The notes under the pieces: model-generated | Seen by the model: the letters and a program-made list of their open reading frames with translations, nothing else | What the model was told of the DNA's origin: nothing | The model's database searches: none | Made by a program: the position numbers and the translations under genes | Shown: piece after piece, positions 1-5,352 of the stretch | How positions within the stretch are numbered: position 1 is the stretch's first letter | How the letters are laid out: the number at the start of each line of letters is the position of its first letter | Source: Chloroflexota bacterium | Lineage (GTDB): Bacteria > Chloroflexota > Limnocylindria > P2-11E | DNA: 5,352 bases | Assembly: GCA_016875665.1 (NCBI GenBank) | Contig: VGPA01000106.1 | Span: 1 to 5,352 of the forward strand | Reading direction: 5' to 3'

Positions 1-108
1 CTGATCGAGATCGCCGAGATCACTCAAACGATGAACCGCCAAAAATCCAGGTCCGAGCTGATTGGAATCCTCAGAGACCATACGTCGGACGTCCGAGACA
101 TCGGATAA
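1..108 (+). CDS. LAGLIDADG homing endonuclease, C-terminal end (5'-truncated by window edge)
   Basis: An open frame runs from base 1 to a TAA at 106-108, giving 35 residues. It begins LIEIAEITQTMNRQKSRSEL and ends RDHTSDVRDIG. This tail resembles the C-terminus of LAGLIDADG homing endonucleases encoded in bacterial 23S rRNA group I introns, which often close with a helix of the type 'MN..K.RSEL..ILRDHT'. Such enzymes cut intron-less 23S alleles at the insertion site and so spread the intron. The catalytic LAGLIDADG motifs would lie upstream of the window, so activity cannot be judged. The frame overlaps the intron core: the P7 5' strand and P8 are coding, and the stop codon lies at the P8/J8-7 border. 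The family call rests on a short C-terminal match remembered from the family plus the intron context. Confidence 0.72.
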   Translation: MIEIAEITQTMNRQKSRSELIGILRDHTSDVRDIG

Positions 109-185
109 AGAGATGGTCCGTGCTGCATGGCGACATGCAGGGGCACCGCCATGTGCCCACCTGATCAAGGATCAGGTAACCGAAC
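1..185 (+). ncRNA. Group I intron in 23S rRNA, 3' part (catalytic core P7-P8 and P9 hairpins)
   Basis: The sequence just before the 23S 3' exon carries group I intron hallmarks. The R element CAGAGACCATACG (72-84) and the S element AAAGAGATGGTCC (107-119) form P7: GACCAT (76-81) pairs perfectly with ATGGTC (113-118). Between them P8 is formed by 92-96 and 101-105 (TCCGA/TCGGA), followed by an A-rich J8/7. Downstream are three back-to-back hairpins: 123-140 (7 bp, GCGA tetraloop), 141-158 (6 bp) and 159-177 (8 bp), matching P9, P9.1 and P9.2. The intron replaces the near-universal helix 69-71 sequence that normally precedes AGCGAAATTCC. The insertion therefore falls at about E. coli 1931, a site used by introns of Thermotoga and Simkania. 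P1-P6 and the 5' exon are off-window. The exact 3' splice site is uncertain, because no G stands directly before the expected exon base. Confidence 0.85.
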
Positions 186-1153
<968 letters not shown>

Positions 1154-1238
1154 AATTCCAGCACCCAGCCGGGCCGACGAGCCCGGTGGCGGTACGAAAA
1201 TCGCTCGTTTCGCTCTTCCTCGCCAACACCGTTCGATG

Positions 1239-1277
1239 AAAGCCGCCGGCCCCACACGGGCCGGCGGCTTTTTCTTT
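1239..1277 (+). terminator. Intrinsic terminator of the 23S transcript
   Basis: A perfect 14-bp stem (1239-1252 with 1258-1271, AAAGCCGCCGGCCC/GGGCCGGCGGCTTT) with a CACAC loop is followed by a T-rich run to 1277 (TTTTTCTTT from 1269). It lies 86 bases after the 23S 3' end. The spacer 1154-1238 holds only a small GC hairpin (1168-1187), probably involved in processing or of no function. No 5S or tRNA is seen in it. The terminator implies that the rRNA transcript ends here and does not continue into the downstream protein gene. Confidence 0.88.
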
Positions 1278-1284
1278 GGGTAGC

Positions 1285-2045
1285 GTGCGCTCCGTGCGAT
1301 TCGCCGCGCTCGAAAGCGCCAACTTCCGGCTCTACTTCTTCGGGCTGGCATTCGGGCAGGGCGCGGTCTGGGTCCAGCGGACGGCGCAGGCCTGGCTCGT
1401 GCTCGAGCTGACGGGGTCACCGGCCGCCGTCGGTCTCATCTCCGCGGTCCAGACCCTGCCCGCGCTCGCGTTCGGCCTGTTCGTGGGTGCGCTGACCGAC
1501 CGCCTGCCCAAGCGCCGGCTGATCATGACGATGCAGGGGGCGGCAGTCGTACAGAGCGTCGTGACGAGCGCCCTCGTGCTCGGCGGCGGCGTTCAGCTGT
1601 GGCAGCTGTACGTCCTCGCCTTCGTGCTCGGGACCATTACGGTCGCGGAGAACACGAGCCGCCAGACGTTCATTTCCGAGATGGTCTCCCGTGAGCAGAT
1701 GCCGAGCGCCGTCTCGTTGAACTCCACCGCGAGCAGCGTTGCCCGCATTCTCGGTCCGACGGCCGCGGGCCTCGCGATCGTGACGCTGGGGATGGGCTGG
1801 GCGTTCGTGCTCCAGGCGTGCGCGACCGCGACCGTGCTCTTGCGCGCCCCGATTACCGCGGTCGCATGCTGGCGCTCTACATCCTGCTCACGCAGGGGAC
1901 CACGCCGATCGGCGGCGCGCTCGTCGGCTTCATGGCGGAAGCGTGGGGGATCCAGGTGGCGATGACCGTCGTCAGCGGCGTGTCGCTCTCCGCACTGGCG
2001 ATCATTTGGCTCGCGCTGCGCAAGCGTCTGCCGGCTGACGCCTAG
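1285..2045 (+). pseudogene. MFS transporter (MFS_3/EntS-like exporter), internally deleted and frame-broken
   Basis: The N-terminal part (about 1285-1840) matches the start of the EntS-like MFS exporter family. It has a leader of the type 'FAALESANFRLYFFG', a conserved WVQRTAQAWLVLELTGSP helix, the loop-2/3 signature GALTDRLPKRR, and the segment 'NTSRQTFISEMV.REQMPSAVSLNS' with GPTAAGL after it. The frame then leaves the family and stops at 1965. The family's C-terminus appears in another frame from about 1845 to the TAG at 2043-2045: PDYRGRMLALYILLTQGTTP, GFMAEAWG, a last hydrophobic helix and RKRLPADA. Roughly 150-180 residues (about TM6-TM10) are missing between the parts, compared with the usual ~400-430 aa. 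The start is unclear: GTG 1285 or GTG 1294 fit the family, and TTG 1276 lies in the terminator's T tract. No clear ribosome-binding site is seen. It is convergent with the ThDP enzyme gene, 6 bp away. The protein is very unlikely to transport anything; an assembly deletion is the alternative. Confidence 0.85.
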
Positions 2046-2051
2046 CCCGCG

Positions 2052-3703
2052 CTACTTGTGCTTCGCGAGCTGCGGCATGATTTCCTCGCGGTACTGCCGG
2101 CTCACCACCCGCCGCGAGATCCGCGCCCCGATGAGGGCGGGGCCGCCCCCTTCGAGGAACGCGGCCACCTGCTGCTCGATGTCCTCGATCGAACGGGCGC
2201 GCGACCCGCGCACTCCAAGGAGCGGCGCGATCGCGGCGAAGTCGGGGCTCGGGTAGTCGGCCTTCTCGCGCACCAGACCCTTCGCGCCGAGCTTGTGGAA
2301 CTCGGCGCCCAGGCTCTCGTCGTTGTAGACGACCGTGAGCACGTTCGGCGTGAAGCGCCCGATGGTGTCCAGGTCCTGCAAGCCCTGCATCAGGCCGGCA
2401 TCCCCGGACAGGAAGAGAACCTTGCGCTCGGGTGCGGCGAGCGCGGCCCCGATGGCCATGCCGAAACCCTGTGCGATCGCGCCGAACTCGGCCTGCACCT
2501 CGAAGTGCCGCGCGCGGGCGGGGCCGATGAAGGAGGCGGCGATGCCGTGGAAGTGCCCGGTGTCGGTCACGATGAGCGCGTCGTCCGGGGCTGCCCGGTC
2601 GATCGCCGCCGTCACGAGACGGGGGTCGAGCAGCCTGGGCTCGAGGTCGGGCGCGTGGCGCTCGAGCTCGGAGGCGAGGTGGTCCGGCGGCGCGGCGGGC
2701 TTCGGACGAGTCGCGACGCCTCGGCGCTTGATCTCGGCGATGATCGCGCGCAAGCCCAGCTTGGCATCGGAGACGACCGGGATGTGCGAGCGCGCGCGTC
2801 CCGCGTCGAGGTCCAGGTGACGATCTGCGCTTTGCCGAGCAGCTCGCCCGAGCTCGTGGTCATTGGACCCAGGCTCGTGCCCACGGCGAGCGCCGCATCG
2901 GTCGCCTCGAAGAGCTCGCGGGTGTACTCCGACGCGTAGCCGCCGACGGTCCCCACCGAGCAGGGGCCGCGGCCGAGCTCGCCCTTGACTGGGAGCGTGT
3001 TGCCCTGCGGCGCGCCGAGCAGCAGCGAGACCTCATCCACCTCGGCGATCGCGTCCACGGACCCGCGTCCGGCGAGCACCACGGGGCGCTTGGCGGCGAG
3101 GAGCGTGGTCACGGCGGCGGCCACGGCCTCGGGGTTCGGCATGATGAGCGGCGGGAGGGGGATGGACCTCGGCTCGTAGCGCGCTTCCGGCGCGCTGCGC
3201 TCCTGCACGTCGAGCGGGACGCTCAGCACCACCGGGGTCCGCTTGGTGCGGGCCAGGTAAAAGGCACGTGCCACGTCGCTCAGCTTGCGGAAGCGGATCC
3301 ACGTGGCCTCGCATGCGGTGACGAACGCCTCCTGATCCATGCGCTGCCCGCCCGTGTCGACCCAGCCCGTCATGATCACTATCGGGATGCCGCCGCGCGC
3401 CGCAGTCATGAGCGCGGTCGCGATGTGGGTGAGCCCAGGACCCATCGTGATCGAGACGGCGCCGACTCCACCCGTGATCCGGGCGTACGCCTCGCCCGCG
3501 GCGACCGCGACGTTCTCGTGCCGCAGCGGGACGTAGCGGACGTCCGTCAGATCCATGTAGTGCGCGACGAACTCCATATTGCCGTCGCCCATCAGGCCGA
3601 ACACGACGCGGACACCCTCGGCCTTGAAGGCGGCCCTGATCTGGGCGGACATCCGGGTGGTGCGCATGCGGACCGAGGCTACTGCTTCACCGGCGCGGGC
3701 CAT
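2052..3703 (-). pseudogene. ThDP-dependent enzyme, acetolactate synthase/benzoylformate decarboxylase-like, with one frameshift
   Basis: This is a thiamine-diphosphate enzyme of the IlvB/MdlC superfamily, cytoplasmic, acting on 2-oxo acids or related substrates; the exact substrate cannot be read. The N-terminal Pyr domain (about residues 20-180) has FGLMGDGNMEF, the catalytic Glu in RHENVAVAAGEAYAR (about E63) and the GPGLTHIATALMTAARGGIP segment. A central domain follows (PVVLAGRGS). The C-terminal PP domain has TDTGHFHG and the ThDP/Mg2+ motif as GDAGLM...YNDE (GDA near 434, 24 residues, then ND; GDG...NN is commoner). The end is MPQLAKHK, stop 2052-2054. The two halves are in different frames. 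Restoring one base near 2819 (reading GTC-CAC-CTG-GAC instead of GTCACCTGGAC) reconnects them as IVHLDLDAGRARSHIPVV, giving about 550 aa, normal for the family. ATG 3703 is preferred for its strong Shine-Dalgarno. It may be a sequencing error or a true recent frameshift. Confidence 0.88.
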
Positions 3704-3716
3704 TCTCCTTCCCTCC
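3704..3716 (-). promoter_or_regulatory. Ribosome-binding site of the ThDP enzyme gene
   Basis: Read on the minus strand, GGAGGGAAGGAGA lies immediately before ATG 3703. It contains two purine-rich anti-16S matches (GGAGG and AAGGAG) at normal spacing. It decides the start at 3703 over the internal Met codons at residues 13 and 18. Part of it also falls in the inverted repeat CTCCGC-GCGG-GCGGAG (3713-3728). Confidence 0.72.
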
Positions 3717-3737
3717 GCGCGGGCGGAGTGGTACAGT
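3709..3737 (+). promoter_or_regulatory. Probable promoter of the stand-alone 5S rRNA gene
   Basis: TGGTACAGT (3729-3737) reads as an extended -10 (TGn plus TACAGT, close to TATAAT). It ends 6 bases before the expected 5S start. A weak -35 candidate, TTCCCT (3709-3714), lies 17 bp upstream. The spacer holds an inverted repeat (3713-3728). The site sits in the short divergent gap to the ThDP enzyme gene and overlaps that gene's ribosome-binding region. Confidence 0.5.
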
Positions 3738-3742
3738 GAGCA

Positions 3743-3861
3743 CCTCGGTCCTTGGAGCGGCGGGGTCACACCTGTTCCCATCCCGAACACAGCAGTTAAG
3801 CCCGCCAGCGCCGAAGATACTCGGGACGTCGGTCCCCGGGAAAATAGGTCAGGGCCGGGAT
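3743..3861 (+). rRNA. rrf: 5S ribosomal RNA
   Basis: The segment shows classic 5S features: the loop B/C region TCCCATCCCGAACACAGCAG, TTAAGCCCGCCAGCGCC, GATACTCGGGACGTCGGTCC and GGGAAAATAGGTC. The terminal helix I pairs CTCGGTCCT (about 3744-3752) with AGGGCCGGG (3851-3859) through G-C pairs and G-U wobbles. The length is about 118 nt. Ends are set from helix I and could be off by 1-3 bases. It is not linked to the 23S gene: about 2.6 kb and two protein genes intervene. It has its own promoter-like sequence and terminator, so it is probably a separate transcription unit. A long open frame reading through it into the next gene is not coding in this part. Confidence 0.95.
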
Positions 3862-3863
3862 CT

Positions 3864-3900
3864 AAAAGACTTCGACGCGAAAGCGCCGAGGTCTTTTGCT
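3864..3900 (+). terminator. Intrinsic terminator after 5S rRNA
   Basis: AAAAGACTTCGACGC (3864-3878) pairs with GCGCCGAGGTCTTTT (3883-3897) around a GAAA tetraloop. There is one A-C mismatch and one T-G wobble, and the 3' strand ends in a T run. It starts 2-3 bases after the 5S 3' end, typical of an rRNA operon end. The A-tract on the 5' side gives it some bidirectional potential. Confidence 0.85.
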
Positions 3901-3948
3901 TTAAGACCGCTGTGGTGCGACGCGCAAGCCGCGGCCGCCTTTCTGCTC

Positions 3949-4314
3949 ATGCCAGCCCACCCCACGGCCGTCGCGCGGCGGATCGTGCCCGATCCAGTCG
4001 CGGTTCAGATCCTCGTCGCCAGCCTGCTCGGCGACGGACGCCTGGTCGGGCCGCCGCTGGCGCGGCGTCTTCGCATCGTGGAGCGGGCGGATCGCGAGGC
4101 CTACGCCCGCTGGAAGTACGACCGGCTCGGCGCGCTCGCGGCCGGACCTCCGCGGCGTGAGGGCGGAGCCATCGTGCTCGACACCATCGCGCACCCGATC
4201 CTCGACGACCTGGCGGCGATGCAGGTCCGGGGGTGCGCGCGCGACGTCCTGGGTCCGCTCGGCTTCGCGGTCTGGCTCGCGGACGCCGGGCGCACGGTGC
4301 TGGTCGTCGCCTGA
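3949..4314 (+). CDS. Shortened LAGLIDADG-like protein (probably catalytically dead)
   Basis: This 121-aa protein resembles LAGLIDADG DNA endonucleases of the second Pfam type (LAGLIDADG_2). Residues 22-30, LVASLLGDG, form motif 1 with its acidic residue (D29). Then come RRLRIVERADREAYARWKYD (39-58), matching the family's 'ARLRI.HS....EYL.WKY' strand and helix, and DTIAHPILDDL (78-88), matching 'F.T.SHP.L..L'. Residues 104-114, LGFAVWLADAG, correspond to the second motif (usual form LALAIWYMDDG). There the catalytic Asp at motif position 8 is Ala (A113), and the protein ends seven residues later, so the second half-domain is absent. A nuclease function is doubtful; a DNA-binding or decaying remnant is possible. 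ATG 3949 is the only ordinary in-frame start after the 5S terminator, and no Shine-Dalgarno precedes it. It converges on the sigma gene with 1 bp between stops. The family call is by pattern only. Confidence 0.62.
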   Translation: MPAHPTAVARRIVPDPVAVQILVASLLGDGRLVGPPLARRLRIVERADREAYARWKYDRLGALAAGPPRREGGAIVLDTIAHPILDDLAAMQVRGCARDVLGPLGFAVWLADAGRTVLVVA

Positions 4315-4315
4315 G

Positions 4316-4936
4316 TCAGGCGGCCGTTACCGCCGAGGCGTCGAGTGCGCGGCGGATGTTCTCGATGGCGCGCTGGCGGAGCTGGCTCGCGCGCGCCTGG
4401 CTGATGCCCATCTGCGTTGCGCACGCGCGGAGTGTCCGCCCGCCGCGGTAATGGCGGGTCACGAGCTCGCGCTGGCGCTCGGGCAGCGCACGGATCGCGG
4501 CGTCGACGCGGCCGCGGAGCTCGCGGTCCTCGATGCGCGACTCGGGCTCCTCGTCGCTTATCCACGAGAAGCCGCTCGCGAGCAAACTGTCCAGCGAGAG
4601 CGTGCGTGGGCCGCGCTCGGGCGCCTCATCGTCGATGCGCCTCTCCTCGCGCGTCATGTCGTCGACGAGGCGGAGCTCGTCGACGACCGCGCCGCGGATC
4701 CGGAGAGCGGCGTACGCCTCGAACGGCACTCCCCGTCCCGCGTCGTAGCGGTCGATCGCCTGGATCAGGCCCACGTATGCCGCCGACTCGAGATCGTCGC
4801 GGCCGGCGAGGGAACCGGTCGGCACGCGCATGCGGCGCGCCGTCTCGCTCGCCAGAGGCGCATAGGCCTCGATCAGCAAGTCGCGGACATCACGCTCCCC
4901 AGCGCGGTGGCGGGCCCAGAGGGCCTCGAGTTCCAT
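4316..4936 (-). CDS. RNA polymerase sigma factor, FliA/WhiG-type (sigma-70 family) without region 3
   Basis: The 206-aa protein directs RNA polymerase to alternative promoters. Region 2 spans about 18-93: LLIEAYAPLASETARRM, DDLESAAYVGLIQAIDRYD, GVPFEAYAALRIRGAVVDEL, the last being the FliA/WhiG hallmark for core binding and -10 contact. Region 4 spans about 150-198: ALPERQRELVTRHYRGGRTL followed by GISQARASQLRQRA, a helix-turn-helix for the -35 element. Between them is only a short acidic linker (DSLLASGFSWISDEEPES). The region 3 helices (WVPRSVR..., LGR.PT..EIA) seen in ~240-250 aa FliA proteins are missing. The start at ATG 4936 (MELEALWARHRAGE) matches the family N-terminus; ATG 5005 would add 23 unrelated residues. 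Neither start has a good Shine-Dalgarno. The stop abuts the convergent LAGLIDADG-like ORF. It lies 107 bp downstream of the response-regulator gene on the same strand and is likely co-transcribed. Target genes are unknown. Confidence 0.88.
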   Translation of the reverse strand: MELEALWARHRAGERDVRDLLIEAYAPLASETARRMRVPTGSLAGRDDLESAAYVGLIQAIDRYDAGRGVPFEAYAALRIRGAVVDELRLVDDMTREERRIDDEAPERGPRTLSLDSLLASGFSWISDEEPESRIEDRELRGRVDAAIRALPERQRELVTRHYRGGRTLRACATQMGISQARASQLRQRAIENIRRALDASAVTAA

Positions 4937-5043
4937 CGCACAGGCGATGCTGGGCCGGGCCCGCGCGCGCGAATCCCCGATCAGGGTGCCGTTCGGGGCC
5001 CCCATTCGGCCCCGTGCTGTCGGCGCAGGACGCGCAGCGTGAG

Positions 5044-5352
5044 TCAGTCGATGAGGGATGAACGGAGTGCGAGGACGACCGCGTGGGTGCGGTCCGTAGC
5101 CCCCAGCTTGGCGATCACCGTCCGCACCGCCTTCTTGACGGTGTCCTCGGCGAGCACCATCGCCCGCGCGATCTCCTTGTTGGTGGCACCGCGCGCGAGG
5201 TGGCGCAGGAGATCGAGCTCCCGGGGCGTCAGGTTCTCGCCGATCGACGAGCGTTCGGCGAGAACGGGCTCGGCGGCGCGCGGGGCGTCGAATGCCGCCG
5301 GGGCGTCGACCGTGGAGAGCGCCACGAGCCCGGCCGCCGCGGCGCGGAGCGC
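5044..5352 (-). CDS. LuxR/NarL-type response regulator, C-terminal part (5' end beyond window)
   Basis: The frame is open to the window edge and encodes the last 102 residues. The first residues (ALRAAAAGLVALS) resemble the end of a receiver domain plus linker ('A.RA.AAG...LS'), so the GTG at 5325 is probably internal and the true start is off-window. A GerE/LuxR helix-turn-helix follows: NLTPRELDLLRHLARGATNK, then EIARAMVLAEDTVKKAVRTV and IAKLGATDRTHAVVLA, ending RSSLID. The LTPRE...NKEIA...TVK...KLG..DRT pattern is the standard DNA-binding fold of NarL/FixJ regulators. The protein probably binds DNA after phosphorylation by a partner kinase outside the window, but the phospho-acceptor Asp cannot be seen. 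It lies just upstream of the sigma gene on the same strand and may form an operon with it, suggesting control of, or with, that sigma factor. Confidence 0.85.
   Translation of the reverse strand, partial: ALRAAAAGLVALSTVDAPAAFDAPRAAEPVLAERSSIGENLTPRELDLLRHLARGATNKEIARAMVLAEDTVKKAVRTVIAKLGATDRTHAVVLALRSSLID

Noticed and set aside
1168..1187. GC hairpin just after 23S as a possible terminator
   Set aside because: It is not followed by a T run; the stronger terminator at 1239-1277 is more convincing. It may be a processing stem or chance.
1154..1284. A tRNA or second 5S gene after 23S
   Set aside because: No cloverleaf, T-loop GTTCRA arrangement or 5S helix pattern can be found in this spacer.
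2058..2939. 293-aa + strand ORF
   Set aside because: It is an antisense shadow of the ThDP enzyme gene. The minus-strand frames carry the recognisable Pyr and PP domains; this frame does not.
3736..3948. Upstream extension of the LAGLIDADG-like ORF (192 aa from ATG 3736)
   Set aside because: This part reads through the 5S rRNA gene and its terminator; the open frame there is fortuitous, so the start was moved to 3949.
4417..5061. 214-aa + strand ORF rich in Arg/Gly/Ala
   Set aside because: It is antisense to the sigma factor, with low-complexity composition typical of high-GC shadow frames.

Overview
The window comes from a high-GC bacterium. The protein genes are very GC-rich, the rRNA is bacterial in type, and there is a FliA/WhiG-type sigma factor and a NarL/LuxR-type regulator. 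I cannot assign a phylum from this stretch alone. Several genes are broken in ways that fit either real decay or draft/metagenome sequence errors.

Left part (1-1277): the window opens inside a group I intron that interrupts the 23S rRNA gene in helix 69-71 territory, just before E. coli position 1932. Bases 1-108 are the end of an intron-encoded LAGLIDADG homing endonuclease whose reading frame runs into the intron's catalytic core. Bases 1-185 contain P7, P8 and three P9-type hairpins. The 3' exon of 23S rRNA follows (186-1153: rest of domain IV, domains V and VI), then a strong intrinsic terminator (1239-1277). No 5S gene sits at the usual place directly after 23S.

Middle (1278-3703): two convergent, damaged protein genes separate 23S from 5S. 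On the + strand is an MFS drug/siderophore-type exporter that lost its middle (about TM6-TM10) and changes frame at the join. On the - strand is a ThDP-dependent acetolactate-synthase-like enzyme that is complete except for one missing base near 2819. The enzyme starts only 39 bp from the 5S gene, in divergent orientation.

Right part (3704-5352): a free-standing 5S rRNA gene (3743-3861) has its own extended -10 promoter and its own terminator. It is followed by a 121-codon ORF that looks like a shrunken LAGLIDADG protein: motif 1 is intact, motif 2 has lost its acidic residue, and the second half is missing. This ORF converges, with 1 bp between stop codons, on a FliA-family sigma factor that appears to lack region 3. 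The sigma gene lies downstream of the 3' end of a LuxR/NarL-type response regulator on the same strand; the two probably form a regulatory operon.

The most unusual points are the intron's non-canonical 3' end, the split of 23S and 5S by about 2.6 kb of decaying genes, the inactivated LAGLIDADG-like protein, and the sigma factor without region 3. No CRISPR array, tRNA or insertion sequence was seen.
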